64,000 nt of DNA from Bacteroidota bacterium. GTDB taxonomy: Bacteria > Bacteroidota > Bacteroidia > Flavobacteriales > Flavobacteriaceae. The stretch lies in contig JAFDZC010000006.1 in NCBI GenBank assembly GCA_018267095.1, positions 1 to 64,000 on the forward strand, written 5' to 3'. Below, piece after piece: positions 16,671-26,044 of the stretch. The position numbers and the translations under genes were made by a program. The first letter of the stretch is position 1, and every line of letters begins with the position of its first letter. Below the pieces are notes generated by a model that was given only the letters and a program-made list of their open reading frames with translations, was not told the origin of the DNA and ran no database searches.

Positions 16671-17564
16671 TTAATTCAAACTAAAACTGTAAATAATCAA
16701 TCCGACTTGCTTATCCGCAGCTTTGTCATCGGCTTGCCATTTGGTTCGCAAGGCTGCGTTTTTAGCCTCGTCTAACAAGCACTTCGCTGCATTGGTGGTT
16801 CCTCGCACGCCCGGTTTGGCATCAATGACATTTCCGGAACGATCTACCGAAATCTGAACCGCTACTTTTCCTTCTTCATTGCAGGTATAATTCGGAACCG
16901 GTTTGCTGAGTGCTTTTCGGTTGCCTAGGTAATAACCAGGACCAGTGCCATTTCCGCTTCCGGAGCCGTTTCCACTGCCATTGCCGGAGCCGTTACCTGA
17001 TCCATTGCCCGAACCGTTTCCGGTGCCTGAGCCAGTTCCGGAACCCGAACCACTGTATCCCGCCGAGGTAAGACTTCCATCCGGACGACCTTTGTTGCCG
17101 GCTTGTTTGTCGTTGCCGTCACCGCCTTTGTTGCCGCCGAGTAAATTAGCCAAAGCGTCATTGGTGTTTTTCGAAACTTTGGGTTTTTCAGGGGCAGGTT
17201 GTTTGGTTTCAACTTTGGTCGGAACCGGAGTTGTTTTTTTAACCTTTTCGTTTTGGGTCATCGAAACAACATCTTCGTCATCATTGTCTTGTGTGAGGAC
17301 ATTGTCTTGCGTTGCCGTTGGGGTGGGAGCAGATTGCGCCTCGTTTTTTACATTGAGCGCTTGACTCTTAAAGTTGTCACCCAAACCATAATCGCTGTCT
17401 CCGAAATTCATTTCAATGCCACCGCCACCGCCGCCACCGATGAGTTCTTCTAAGTTTGAAGGCGGCCAAAAGCGAACCAAAAACAAAATCAAAATCAGCA
17501 ATGCCATCACCAAAGCGGTTAAGAGCATTGATTTTTGTTGGTCTTTGTTAAAAGTAATGTCCAT
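16671..17564 (-). CDS. TonB-like energy transducer
   Basis: Probable TonB-family protein linking the ExbB/ExbD proton channel to outer-membrane receptors. 297 residues: a short cytoplasmic N terminus, one membrane helix (about 13-32), a Gly-rich patch, a charged and Thr/Pro-rich stretch, a low-complexity Gly/Ser/Asn/Thr spacer, and a C-terminal TonB-like domain (GKVAVQISVDRSGNV to GLIIYSF). The spacer probably spans the periplasm in place of the usual Pro-rich region. It is convergent with exbB/exbD, so the trio is physically linked but not one operon. Confidence 0.85.
   Translation of the reverse strand: MDITFNKDQQKSMLLTALVMALLILILFLVRFWPPSNLEELIGGGGGGGIEMNFGDSDYGLGDNFKSQALNVKNEAQSAPTPTATQDNVLTQDNDDEDVVSMTQNEKVKKTTPVPTKVETKQPAPEKPKVSKNTNDALANLLGGNKGGDGNDKQAGNKGRPDGSLTSAGYSGSGSGTGSGTGNGSGNGSGNGSGNGSGNGSGSGNGTGPGYYLGNRKALSKPVPNYTCNEEGKVAVQISVDRSGNVIDAKPGVRGTTNAAKCLLDEAKNAALRTKWQADDKAADKQVGLIIYSFSLN
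16936..17055 (-). repeat. Coding tandem repeat, Gly/Ser/Asn spacer
   Basis: Short degenerate DNA repeats (variants of GGAAACGGCTCCGG on the minus strand) encode alternating GSGN and GSGT units in the TonB-like protein. Length is likely to vary between strains by slippage or recombination. The repeat also produces a Pro-rich antisense ORF that is an artefact. Confidence 0.75.
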
Positions 17565-17644
17565 AAGCGATTGAATTAACTTGCCATTTTAAACGAATAA
17601 ATCTACTCAAAATTGTTGAAGCAAAATGATTCGTCTGGCTAAGT

Positions 17645-18871
17645 TTATAACAATTGTTTCAACGCTATTTCAAACGCTGTTGCGCTGATGTTGGTCTTAG
17701 ACGGATTTTGCTCATATGCTTTTTGAATCGCTTTTTTGATGGTTTGCGAAGTGTCCGAGAAAATTGCTTCATCGGTCATTTGGACTTTCTTTTCCATGAA
17801 ATACGCAAATACACGCGCCATTCCGCAATTAGAGATAAAATCCGGAATCAAACTCGTATTGGCATCGGTCGCCTCCATAATCGGCCCAAAGAAAATGGCT
17901 TGATCGGCAAACGGAACATTCGCTCCGCAAGTAATCACTTCTAATCCGGCTGCAATCATACGCTCGGTTTGGTCTTGGGTTACCAATCTTGAAGCGGCGC
18001 ATGGAGCAAAAATCTCTGCGCCCATCGACCAAATTTTTTCGTTGATTTCTTCAAAAGGTCTGAGGTTGTGTGCGACCAGTTTGTTTCCGTCTTTGTTCAG
18101 AAATAAGGTTCTGATTTGATCAAACGTAAAGCCGTTTTCTGAAATCAATCCGCCTTCTCGATCGATGATTCCCACTACTTTTACGCCCATTTCGGCCAAG
18201 TAAAAAGCCGCTGCCGAACCTACGTTGCCAAATCCTTGAACAATCGCTTTTTTGCCTTTGAAATTGCCTCCGTATATATCGTAGTAATGACGAACCGCTT
18301 CGGCCACGCCATATCCGGTAATCATATCGGCCACAGTGTATTTACGCGACACATCGGGTGAAAATTTTGGGTTCTCAATCACTTTAATCACGCCTTGTCT
18401 GAGTTGACCGATGCGGTTGATTTTGTCGGCATCGGTTGGTTTAAAATGCCCGTTAAAAACACCTTCTTGCGGATGCCAAACACCACACTCTTCGGTCATG
18501 GGAATTACTTCGTGAATTTCGTCCACATTCAAATCACCACCGGTACCGTAATAGCTTTTGAGCAACGGAGAAACCGCTTTGTACCAACGTTGTAAAACGC
18601 CTTTTTTGCGCGGATCGTTCGGGTCAAAGTTGATGCCTGATTTAGCGCCGCCAATGGCCGGTCCAGAAACCGAGAATTTCACTTCCATGGTTTTGGCCAG
18701 TGAGAGCACCTCGTTCATGTCAAGGCCTTTCCGCATTCGAGTTCCACCACCGGCAGCACCTCCGCGCAATGAATTGATGACGGTCCAACCTTCGGCTTCG
18801 GTTTCAGAATCTTTCCAGTTGAATATAATTTCGGGTTGTTTGCTTTCGAATTTTTCTAATAAATCTTTCAT
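17645..18871 (-). CDS. Glu/Leu/Phe/Val family amino-acid dehydrogenase
   Basis: NAD(P)-dependent oxidative deaminase interconverting an amino acid and its 2-oxo acid. 408 residues. The catalytic region GPAIGGAKSGI and the YGTGGDLNVDE segment are clear. The Rossmann fold follows (VQGFGNVGSAAAFYLAE, IIDREGG). Substrate cannot be read with certainty: glutamate or a branched-chain amino acid are both possible for this subgroup. I start at MKDLLEKFESKQPE; the upstream hydrophobic extension of 23 codons is not family-like. Confidence 0.9.
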   Translation of the reverse strand: MKDLLEKFESKQPEIIFNWKDSETEAEGWTVINSLRGGAAGGGTRMRKGLDMNEVLSLAKTMEVKFSVSGPAIGGAKSGINFDPNDPRKKGVLQRWYKAVSPLLKSYYGTGGDLNVDEIHEVIPMTEECGVWHPQEGVFNGHFKPTDADKINRIGQLRQGVIKVIENPKFSPDVSRKYTVADMITGYGVAEAVRHYYDIYGGNFKGKKAIVQGFGNVGSAAAFYLAEMGVKVVGIIDREGGLISENGFTFDQIRTLFLNKDGNKLVAHNLRPFEEINEKIWSMGAEIFAPCAASRLVTQDQTERMIAAGLEVITCGANVPFADQAIFFGPIMEATDANTSLIPDFISNCGMARVFAYFMEKKVQMTDEAIFSDTSQTIKKAIQKAYEQNPSKTNISATAFEIALKQLL

Positions 18872-19050
18872 GAGTAATGATGCTTTTGGGCGCGGCAAAT
18901 ATAGTAAATACGAATAGAGTAACAGGAATAAATCAAGCAATTGAAAGTTGGTGAATCTTTCGAGTGCTATTTTTTATATGTTATCAAATTGTGATTTTTA
19001 TTTAAAATTATTTTCAGATTTAGGTTAAATAATGTAAGAGTTTTCAACAA

Positions 19051-19083
19051 TCTGTAAACCGTAATAAGAAATCAATATATTTG
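19051..19083 (+). promoter_or_regulatory. Promoter of the secreted metalloprotease gene
   Basis: TATATTTG (19076-19083) matches the -7 consensus TAnnTTTG. TCTG at 19051-19054, 21 bases upstream, is a near match to the -33 TTTG. The start codon follows 28 bases after the -7 box. Confidence 0.55.
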
Positions 19084-19111
19084 GTACTTTATCTAACTAA
19101 TCTTAATAGGA

Positions 19112-22100
19112 ATGAAAAACAAACTACTCTTGATTGCTGCCATAGCAATCTCAGGTGTTTCTTATGCTCAAAGCGGAAGAGCAGCTTTTGCTGTTGCTTC
19201 TCAAAAAGCAGATGAAGTAGTGGTTGCGAACAAAAGTAACCTGATTAATCCAAGGCTGTTTTCACTAGATGTAAATTTGCTCAAACAATCTTTGCAAAAC
19301 GCTCCGAATAGGTCCGTTGCAGGCAAATCAAATATCATTGTTTCTTTTCCCAATGCTGAGGGCGCAATGGAACAATACCGAATCAAAGAATCTTCCAACA
19401 TGGATCCGGCGCTTGCAGCTAGATATCCTGAAATCAAATCATACATGGGTCAGGGTGTGACTACACCTAGTTCGACGATTTATTTTAGTTTGTCACCACT
19501 GGGTTTGCAGACGATGGTCATCAGAGCAGACGAATCGGCAGAATTCATCGAACCATATACAACTAATCTAAGTACTTATGCTGTATATCGCAGAGCAGAT
19601 AGAGCTGCTTCGTTGAATCGTTTTGAATGTAAAGTTATTAAGGATGTGAAGCAAGATTTAGGAGTAGTTTCAACTGCAAGACCCAACGCTGATGATGCAA
19701 CGCTCAGAACCTACCGTTTGGCCATGTCAGTAACGGGTGAGTATACAGCCTATTTTGGAGGAACAAAAGCATTGGCACTAGCAGCCATCAACAATAGTTT
19801 GACACGGGTTAATGGCGTTTTTGAAAAAGATTTTGCCGTTCATTTAAATTTAATTGCCAATACGGATGCTGTGATTTACACTAGTGCGTCGACAGATCCG
19901 TATTCACCGGCTTCTGCTTTAGACAATTGGAATTTACAATTGATGAATACTTTGAGTTCGGTAATCGGAAATGCCAATTTTGACATTGGTCACCTTTTTG
20001 GAGCTACCGGCGGCGGCGGAAATGCAGGCTGTATCGGTTGCGTTTGCAGCAATGATATGACCACCTTTGTCGATACGGGCATTACTTATCCAAACAATTA
20101 CAAAGGCAGTGGTTATACTTCTCCGGCCGATGGAATACCTTCAGGAGATAATTTTGACATTGATTATGTAGCGCATGAAATGGGACATCAATTCGGAGCC
20201 AATCATACCTGGACGCACGGCGGTAATGAAGGAACAGGAGTTCAGGTAGAACCGGGTTCTGGTTCAACCATCATGGGTTATGCGGGTATTACAACACTTG
20301 ATGTTCAGGCTCATTCGGATGCCTATTTTCATGCAGTGAGCATTCAGCAGGTAACTAATTTTATCAAAACTACTACTTGTCAAACCAATGCATCTACAGG
20401 AAATTCTATTCCTACGGCCAATGCCGGTTTAGATTACACCATTCCGAAAAGCACTCCGTTTATGCTCACCGGAACCGGAACCGATGCCAACGGAGATACG
20501 CTGACCTACAACTGGGAGCAAATGGATTCGCAAACTACAGCAGCAGCACCGAGCGCTACCAAAACAACCGGCGTAGATTTCCGTTCGTATACACCAACCA
20601 CTTCGCCAACGCGTTATTTTCCGAAAATGTCTTCGGTATTGACCGGAGCAACCACAACGGCAGGAAGTGAAATCACGGTAGAAGCTTTACCGTCAGTAGC
20701 CAGAACATTCAACTTTAGATTTACCGTTCGCGATAACAGAGCAGGTGGTGCCGGAAACAACAGCGACGATATGATTGTAACTGTTAATGCAACAGCCGGA
20801 CCTTTTGCCGTGACTGCCCCGAATACAGCCGTTTCTTATGTAGGCGGAAGTACGCAAACAGTCACTTGGAACGTGTCGGGAACGACTGCCAACGGCGTGA
20901 ACTGTGCCAATGTAGACATTTTGATATCTACCAATGGCGGAACCACTTGGAGTACTTTATTGGCGGCAACACCGAATGACGGAACCCAGGCCGTAACCAT
21001 TCCAAACACGCCGGGAACTACCAACCGAATTATGGTCAAAGGAACCAATCATATTTTCTTTGATGTTTCTAATACCAACTTTACCATTACGGCCGGATCA
21101 TCCGATACTACGGCGCCTACTGCACCCACCAGCCTAGCCGCTTCAGGTACTACACAGACCACGACCAATTTATCATGGACCGCTTCCACAGACAACGTTG
21201 GGGTGACCGGTTATGATGTATATCAAGGCACTACCTTGAAAGGTTCTACCACTACGGCAACGACTTTTGCTGTAACCGGATTGACGGCTTCAACGGCCTA
21301 TACATTTACTGTAAAAGCAAAAGATGCCGCCGGAAACGTATCCGCAGCTAGCAATACGGTAAACGTGACGACCTTGGCCGCATCTGACACGACCGCACCG
21401 ACTGCACCAACAAGTCTCGCAGCTTCGGGAACTACCCAAACCACTACTAATTTATCTTGGACGGCTGCAACCGACAATGTAGGTGTTACCGGATATGACG
21501 TATATCAAGGCGCTTCTTTAATCGGGTCAACAACGACAGCCACTACTTTTTCGGTAACCGGATTGACGGCTTCAACGGCTTATGCTTTTACAGTAAAAGC
21601 GAAAGATGCCGCCGGAAACGTATCCGCAGCGAGCAATACGGCCAACGTTACTACTTTGGCTAATTCAGGAAATGCAACAGATTTGATGTTTTCAGAATAC
21701 ATTGAAGGTTCGTCTAATAACAAGGCGCTGGAAATTGCCAACAATACCGGTGCTGCTGTAAATCTTTCTATTTACACGGTTAAAAAGCAAACCAACGGTG
21801 CCGGAGCCTGGTCAACTGGGATTACTCTTTTGGGAACTTTAAATCATGGAGCCAAGTTTGTTTTAGTGAATAGCTCTATTAACGTAGCTTGTTACAGCGC
21901 GGCCTCGGCCAATATTTCAACTGCCGGAAATGAATTGACTTTTAACGGTAATGACGCGGTCGGTTTATTCAAAAACGGAGTGCTTATTGACATCATTGGA
22001 ACCTTCAACGGTGGTACGGCTAACTTTGCCATCGATGTTACTTTGAGAAGAAAAGCTACCGTATTGTCGCCTAATACGACCTTTAATATAACGGGAGAAT

Positions 22101-22390
22101 GGGATTCTTTTGCAGTCGATACTTGTGGCGGATTGAACAATCGTCCGGCTGCCGCTAGCGCAGATATGTCCAATGTCAAAATATTCCCGAATCCGGTTCA
22201 AGGTGATTTCTTGAATGTATCAGAGGCAGAAAATGCATCGTACAGAATTATCAACTCGTTGGGTCAAGAAGTTTCGAAAGGAACCATTCAAAATGGGGAA
22301 ATCTCAGTTTCAGGATTGACCACGAACATCTATATGTTGGAATTGGAATCCAACGGACAAACCGTTGTAAAACGTTTCATCAAAAAATAA
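19112..22390 (+). CDS. Secreted reprolysin-like metalloprotease with FN3, lamin-tail and T9SS type-A sorting domains
   Basis: Predicted extracellular zinc endopeptidase exported by the T9SS. 1092 residues: signal peptide (to about residue 19, ISGVSYAQ), propeptide-like region to about 195, an M12B-type catalytic domain with [11 protein letters not shown] starting at His355 and a later Met in IMGYAG (Met-turn), an Ig-like segment, two nearly identical FN3 domains (about 665-850), a lamin-tail domain starting near [18 protein letters not shown], and a C-terminal type-A sorting signal ([13 protein letters not shown] to [17 protein letters not shown] end). The enzyme probably degrades proteins outside the cell. 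It has its own promoter and terminator. Confidence 0.92.
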   Translation: MKNKLLLIAAIAISGVSYAQSGRAAFAVASQKADEVVVANKSNLINPRLFSLDVNLLKQSLQNAPNRSVAGKSNIIVSFPNAEGAMEQYRIKESSNMDPALAARYPEIKSYMGQGVTTPSSTIYFSLSPLGLQTMVIRADESAEFIEPYTTNLSTYAVYRRADRAASLNRFECKVIKDVKQDLGVVSTARPNADDATLRTYRLAMSVTGEYTAYFGGTKALALAAINNSLTRVNGVFEKDFAVHLNLIANTDAVIYTSASTDPYSPASALDNWNLQLMNTLSSVIGNANFDIGHLFGATGGGGNAGCIGCVCSNDMTTFVDTGITYPNNYKGSGYTSPADGIPSGDNFDIDYVAHEMGHQFGANHTWTHGGNEGTGVQVEPGSGSTIMGYAGITTLDVQAHSDAYFHAVSIQQVTNFIKTTTCQTNASTGNSIPTANAGLDYTIPKSTPFMLTGTGTDANGDTLTYNWEQMDSQTTAAAPSATKTTGVDFRSYTPTTSPTRYFPKMSSVLTGATTTAGSEITVEALPSVARTFNFRFTVRDNRAGGAGNNSDDMIVTVNATAGPFAVTAPNTAVSYVGGSTQTVTWNVSGTTANGVNCANVDILISTNGGTTWSTLLAATPNDGTQAVTIPNTPGTTNRIMVKGTNHIFFDVSNTNFTITAGSSDTTAPTAPTSLAASGTTQTTTNLSWTASTDNVGVTGYDVYQGTTLKGSTTTATTFAVTGLTASTAYTFTVKAKDAAGNVSAASNTVNVTTLAASDTTAPTAPTSLAASGTTQTTTNLSWTAATDNVGVTGYDVYQGASLIGSTTTATTFSVTGLTASTAYAFTVKAKDAAGNVSAASNTANVTTLANSGNATDLMFSEYIEGSSNNKALEIANNTGAAVNLSIYTVKKQTNGAGAWSTGITLLGTLNHGAKFVLVNSSINVACYSAASANISTAGNELTFNGNDAVGLFKNGVLIDIIGTFNGGTANFAIDVTLRRKATVLSPNTTFNITGEWDSFAVDTCGGLNNRPAAASADMSNVKIFPNPVQGDFLNVSEAENASYRIINSLGQEVSKGTIQNGEISVSGLTTNIYMLELESNGQTVVKRFIKK
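21104..21664 (+). repeat. Tandem FN3 repeat, two 282-bp units
   Basis: Two adjacent 94-residue units starting at [20 protein letters not shown] (21104 and 21386) are almost identical in protein. At DNA level the first part differs at many third positions, whereas long blocks in the second part are identical (for example GATGCCGCCGGAAACGTATC). This points to an old duplication partly homogenised by gene conversion. Confidence 0.9.
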
Positions 22391-22408
22391 TTTCAACGAT
22401 TGTAAATT

Positions 22409-22442
22409 AAAAAGAGCCGCTTACCGAGTGGCTCTTTTTTTA
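22409..22442. terminator. Terminator after the metalloprotease gene
   Basis: AAAGAGCC/GGCTCTTT with an 11-base loop, followed by a T-run. It lies between convergent genes and can serve both strands. Confidence 0.85.
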
Positions 22443-22490
22443 TGCTTAATTTTTTGATTTAGAGGAGCTAATTCAAGAAAAAGAAATTGA

Positions 22491-23555
22491 TTATCTGTAA
22501 ATCATACCCGAACAATGGTCTTGTTTTGCCCCCGTCACACTTGATAAAACATTGGTTTCATTGCGCAATCTCAGTACGCCTAACAACCCAAAAATAAGCG
22601 CTTCTTTATATTCGAGTATTTTGGCTGATGGAACTTCAATGTTCATTTCGGGCAGTTCACTTCTGAGGTGATGCATCAAAAAGTCGTTGTAAGCACCACC
22701 GCCGGTCGCCAGTAATTTTCCGGATTTTTTGGGTAAAGCATGAGCAGTTTGATAAGCAATATGTTGTACAAAAGTGTTGAGTTTGTCTTCAGTAGGAATA
22801 TCAAACTTTTCTATCAAAGGTAAAACGGTACTGTACACATATTCAACTCCGAGCGATTTTGGAAAGGGCAAACGGTAATAGGCCAATTCATTGAGCGCTT
22901 TTAAAAGTATTGGATTTAATTGACCGGAGCGCGCAATTTTTCCGTGGTTGTCATAATTCTGACCAAGCTTGTTGGCGTAAAAATTCAAAACTGTATTGAC
23001 CGGTGAAATATCAAAGGCGATTCTGCCGTGTGGAGCTTCAAAAGACACATTTGAAAAACCGCCCAAATTCAAACAATAATCATATTCGGCAAACAACAAA
23101 CGATCGCCAATCGGAACCAACGGCGCGCCTTGTCCGCCCCATTGTACATCTTGCACCCTGAAATCACAAACAACTGTTTGCTTGCAATACTGCGCTATTT
23201 CAGGTAAATTGCCTATTTGTAAGGTATAACCGTTTTGCGGCTGATGCAAAATTGTGTGTCCGTGCGAGCAGACCGCGTCGAGGTTTTTGAGTTGATTTCG
23301 TTCAATAAATTCAGCAATAATTTGACCCAACAATTGCGTGTAATCTTTGTTGAGTTTTTGCAATTTTTGTTCGTCGAAATTGATCGCTGATTTGAGTTGT
23401 TCCAGCCAAAAATCGGTATAAGCAACCGTTTGGGTTTCTAAAATTTCAAACGTCCAAGTGTGGTTTTCCACTTTGAATTTTAGATGCGCCAAATCAACAC
23501 CGTCGAGCGAAGTTCCCGACATCACACCTAGCACTGAATAGCGATTGTTCAACAT
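22491..23555 (-). CDS. anmK: Anhydro-N-acetylmuramic acid kinase
   Basis: Recycles cell-wall anhydro-MurNAc by hydrolytic ring opening and phosphorylation to MurNAc-6-phosphate. The 354-residue product has the diagnostic MSGTSLDGVD motif (12-21), the VCSHGHTILHQP segment, QIGNLPEIA, the LNLGGFSN nucleotide-binding region and LLATGGGAYND near the C terminus. Divergent from the acyl-CoA dehydrogenase gene. No etherase gene (murQ) is next to it in this window. Confidence 0.94.
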   Translation of the reverse strand: MLNNRYSVLGVMSGTSLDGVDLAHLKFKVENHTWTFEILETQTVAYTDFWLEQLKSAINFDEQKLQKLNKDYTQLLGQIIAEFIERNQLKNLDAVCSHGHTILHQPQNGYTLQIGNLPEIAQYCKQTVVCDFRVQDVQWGGQGAPLVPIGDRLLFAEYDYCLNLGGFSNVSFEAPHGRIAFDISPVNTVLNFYANKLGQNYDNHGKIARSGQLNPILLKALNELAYYRLPFPKSLGVEYVYSTVLPLIEKFDIPTEDKLNTFVQHIAYQTAHALPKKSGKLLATGGGAYNDFLMHHLRSELPEMNIEVPSAKILEYKEALIFGLLGVLRLRNETNVLSSVTGAKQDHCSGMIYR

Positions 23556-23575
23556 GTTTTAAAATTACGAAATCG

Positions 23576-23607
23576 TTTGAAAAATTAACATTAATATCAT
23601 ACTTTTG
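23576..23607 (+). promoter_or_regulatory. Promoter of the acyl-CoA dehydrogenase gene
   Basis: TTTG (23576-23579), 20 bases, TACTTTTG (23600-23607): both boxes match the Bacteroidota housekeeping consensus exactly. The start codon is 45 bases downstream. This is the clearest promoter in the window. Confidence 0.75.
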
Positions 23608-23651
23608 GGGCACTAAAAATAAAGAATCAACAAACATAAACCCAACATACG

Positions 23652-24791
23652 ATGGATTTTAATTTAACCGAAGAACACCTAATGATTCAACAAGCAGCGC
23701 GTGATTTTGCACAGGCAGAATTGTTGCCCGGCGTGATTGAAAGAGACGAACATTCTAAATTCCCGACGGAACAAGTTCAAAAAATGGCTGAGCTTGGATT
23801 TTTAGGAATGATGGTTGACCCGAAATACGGCGGTTCAGGTTTGGATAGTGTATCGTATGTTTTGGCGATGACTGAAATTGCCAAAGTTGATGCTTCGGCT
23901 GCGGTGATTATGTCGGTAAACAATTCACTGGTTTGTGCCGGATTAGAAAAATACGCTTCAGAAGAACAAAAACAAAAATATTTGGTGCCGCTGGCACAAG
24001 GTCAAGTGATTGGTGCGTTTTGTTTGTCAGAGCCTGAAGCTGGATCAGATGCCACTTCGCAAAAAACCACCGCAATTGACAAAGGCGATCACTATTTGCT
24101 CAACGGAACCAAAAACTGGATTACCAATGGTTCAACGGCTTCAACCTATATTGTGATTGCACAAACCGACATCGAAAAAGGCCACAAAGGAATCAACGCC
24201 TTTATTGTTGAAAAAGGTTGGGCCGGATTTGAAGTTGGTCCGAAAGAAAAGAAAATGGGGATTCGCGGTTCCGACACCCATTCACTGATGTTTACCGATG
24301 TAAAGGTTCCGAAAGAAAACCGCATCGGCGAAGACGGTTTCGGATTTAATTTCGCCATGGCAGTGCTCAACGGAGGCCGCATCGGAATTGCTTCACAAGC
24401 CTTGGGAATTGCCACCGGAGCGTATGAAATCGCATTAAAATATTCTAAAGAAAGAAAAGCGTTTGGCAAAGAAATTTTCAATCACCAAGCCATTGCCTTT
24501 AAGTTGGCCGATATGTTTGTCAAAGTAACCGCGGCGCGACTTTTAGTCATGAAAGCGGCTTGCGAAAAAGATGAAGGTAAAGACATTGCGCATTCAGGTG
24601 CGATGGCTAAATTGTATGCTTCTGAGATTGCTTTAGAAGTGGCCAACGAAGCAGTGCAAATCCACGGCGGAAACGGTTACGTTGCCGAATACCACGTTGA
24701 ACGCATGATGCGCGATGCCAAAATCACACAGATTTACGAAGGAACTTCTGAAATTCAACGCATTGTTATTTCGAGAGGTTTGGGCAAATAA
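23652..24791 (+). CDS. Acyl-CoA dehydrogenase
   Basis: FAD-dependent enzyme introducing the 2,3 double bond into an acyl-CoA, in fatty-acid or branched-chain amino-acid breakdown. 379 residues, the standard length. Family signatures: FCLSEPEAGSDATS (about residue 123), the substrate/FAD segment GGRIGIASQALG, RKAFGKEIFNHQ, and the C-terminal QIHGGNGYVAEY and IYEGTSEIQR, which carries the likely catalytic Glu. Closest in style to short/branched-chain (butyryl-CoA) dehydrogenases, but chain length is not certain. Monocistronic, with a strong promoter and terminator. Confidence 0.94.
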   Translation: MDFNLTEEHLMIQQAARDFAQAELLPGVIERDEHSKFPTEQVQKMAELGFLGMMVDPKYGGSGLDSVSYVLAMTEIAKVDASAAVIMSVNNSLVCAGLEKYASEEQKQKYLVPLAQGQVIGAFCLSEPEAGSDATSQKTTAIDKGDHYLLNGTKNWITNGSTASTYIVIAQTDIEKGHKGINAFIVEKGWAGFEVGPKEKKMGIRGSDTHSLMFTDVKVPKENRIGEDGFGFNFAMAVLNGGRIGIASQALGIATGAYEIALKYSKERKAFGKEIFNHQAIAFKLADMFVKVTAARLLVMKAACEKDEGKDIAHSGAMAKLYASEIALEVANEAVQIHGGNGYVAEYHVERMMRDAKITQIYEGTSEIQRIVISRGLGK

Positions 24792-24809
24792 AATAATCAG
24801 CATAAAATA

Positions 24810-24843
24810 AAAACCCGTTCACATCAAATGAGCGGGTTTTTTT
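24810..24843 (+). terminator. Terminator after acyl-CoA dehydrogenase
   Basis: AAACCCGTTCA/TGAGCGGGTTT with an A/T loop and eight Ts. It overlaps a non-authentic upstream ATG of the next gene. Confidence 0.9.
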
Positions 24844-24869
24844 ATGCAAAACTTTTTTATTTTAGCCTT

Positions 24870-25550
24870 ATGTATGAAGAACTCAAATATTGGTATCTGC
24901 GCGATCACAAGTTGTTTCGGACGTTGAGCATGTCTCAAATCAAACAGTTGTGCATTATTACCGGCTATAAAAAGGCCCAAAAAGGCGATGTCATTTATTT
25001 TGGTTCCGGAGAACTTCCACGAATTTATTTGCTCAAAAAAGGCAGCATTAAAATTGTTGCTTTGGATGATGAAGGCAATGAAGTCGTAAAAGACATCATT
25101 CAAAAGGGCGATTTGTTTGGACATCTTGAACTCGATGAAGCGCAGGAAGTCAATGAATATGCAAAAGCACTAACGCCCGAAGTATCCATTTGCAGTTTTT
25201 TACAATCGGACTTTGAACACTTAATGCTCAAACATCCTGATTTGGCTTTGTCCTACACCAAATTTGTGGGTTTAAAAATGAAGCGACTCAAAAACAACTA
25301 CAACAATTTGATGTCGAAAGATGCCCGAACGCGGTTGGTTTCTTTTTTTCGCGAATGGGCCGAAAGAGAAGGCAAAATGATGGACGGTAAAATTTACATC
25401 GAGAATTATCTCACCCAAAACGACATCGCTCAAATCATTTGCACCTCTAGGCAAACCGCCGTTTTACTGCTCAATGAATTAGAATCTTCCGGGCTGGTTT
25501 ATTACAGCCGCAAGGAAATTATCATTGACAATCTTGAAAAATTAAAATAA
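24870..25550 (+). CDS. Crp/Fnr family transcriptional regulator
   Basis: Cytoplasmic DNA-binding regulator. 226 residues: an N-terminal cyclic-nucleotide-binding-like beta-roll (about 10-125, with KGDVIYFGSGELPRIYLLKKG), a dimerisation helix, and a C-terminal winged helix with the recognition region LTQNDIAQIICTSRQTAVLL. It lacks the N-terminal Cys cluster of oxygen-sensing FNR, so the signal is unknown. I start at MYEELKYWYL, as the longer ORF begins inside the previous terminator. It lies just upstream of an eight-gene operon on the same strand. A 20-bp palindrome of Crp-like size sits in the gap between them, so it is the likely local regulator. Confidence 0.9.
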   Translation: MYEELKYWYLRDHKLFRTLSMSQIKQLCIITGYKKAQKGDVIYFGSGELPRIYLLKKGSIKIVALDDEGNEVVKDIIQKGDLFGHLELDEAQEVNEYAKALTPEVSICSFLQSDFEHLMLKHPDLALSYTKFVGLKMKRLKNNYNNLMSKDARTRLVSFFREWAEREGKMMDGKIYIENYLTQNDIAQIICTSRQTAVLLLNELESSGLVYYSRKEIIIDNLEKLK

Positions 25551-25561
25551 AATTTACGGAT

Positions 25562-25581
25562 AATGTCGGGTTGCTGACATT
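25562..25581 (+). promoter_or_regulatory. Candidate Crp/Fnr-type operator
   Basis: AATGTC, 8 bases, GACATT: a perfect 6-bp inverted repeat whose TGTC-N8-GACA core spans 16 bp, the same architecture as Crp sites. It begins 12 bases after the regulator's stop and ends 19 bases before the -7 box of the next operon, an activator-like position. Binding is inferred, not shown. Confidence 0.5.
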
Positions 25582-25600
25582 TCGCTTTCGGGCTGCACTC

Positions 25601-25608
25601 TACTTTTG
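25601..25608 (+). promoter_or_regulatory. -7 promoter element of the DM13-LysE operon
   Basis: TACTTTTG matches TAnnTTTG exactly. No good -33 TTTG is visible at the right spacing (TTTCG near 25579-25583 is the best), which fits a promoter needing an activator. The leader to the ATG at 25621 would be only about 8 bases. Confidence 0.5.
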
Positions 25609-25620
25609 AATAAAAAAAGT

Positions 25621-26043
25621 ATGAGTCTCTTTTTTAAAATAACCCCGCTGCTTGTATTGTTGATTTCTTGTCAACTCGAAGGCGATTTAACCCATGATCA
25701 TAACTCGGGTTTGGTTCTGTCGGATCAGGCAAAATTGGTTTATGCAACCACTTTTACCACAACCACCGGTATTTCTGGCGCAGGTAAAGCCGAAATTTAT
25801 TCAGATCGCAACCAATTCAAACTTCGATTGGTAGATTATTCCATTGAAGATGGACCTGATTTGAAGGTTTACCTTTCGCAAAGCAATACGCCTGATTCTT
25901 TCATCAATTTGGGCAACTTATCTCGTCAACAGATTTATCTATTGCCTGAAGGCGTTGATTTTTCGGTCTATACCCATGTGCTCATTCACTGCCAACAATA
26001 CAACCATTTGTTTGCTTATGGCGCTTTAATTCCCCAAATGTAA
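25621..26043 (+). CDS. DM13 domain lipoprotein
   Basis: Small envelope lipoprotein of 140 residues: signal with lipobox LLISC, then a DM13 domain filling the rest (YATTFTTTTGISGAGKAEIY, DGPDLKVYLSQ, VLIHCQQYNHLFAYGALI). DM13 domains are proposed to bind a redox cofactor or act in electron transfer, but the biochemical role is not settled. The Cys in LIHCQQYN is in the position typical for the domain. First gene of the operon. I prefer the ATG at 25621 to a TTG five codons upstream, because the promoter overlaps the latter. One base separates it from the next gene. Confidence 0.8.
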   Translation: MSLFFKITPLLVLLISCQLEGDLTHDHNSGLVLSDQAKLVYATTFTTTTGISGAGKAEIYSDRNQFKLRLVDYSIEDGPDLKVYLSQSNTPDSFINLGNLSRQQIYLLPEGVDFSVYTHVLIHCQQYNHLFAYGALIPQM

Positions 26044-26044
26044 A

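Noticed and set aside
16945..17364. Pro-rich 139-codon plus-strand ORF
   Set aside because: It is the mirror of the Gly/Ser repeats of the TonB-like gene; the repeats alone keep the frame open.
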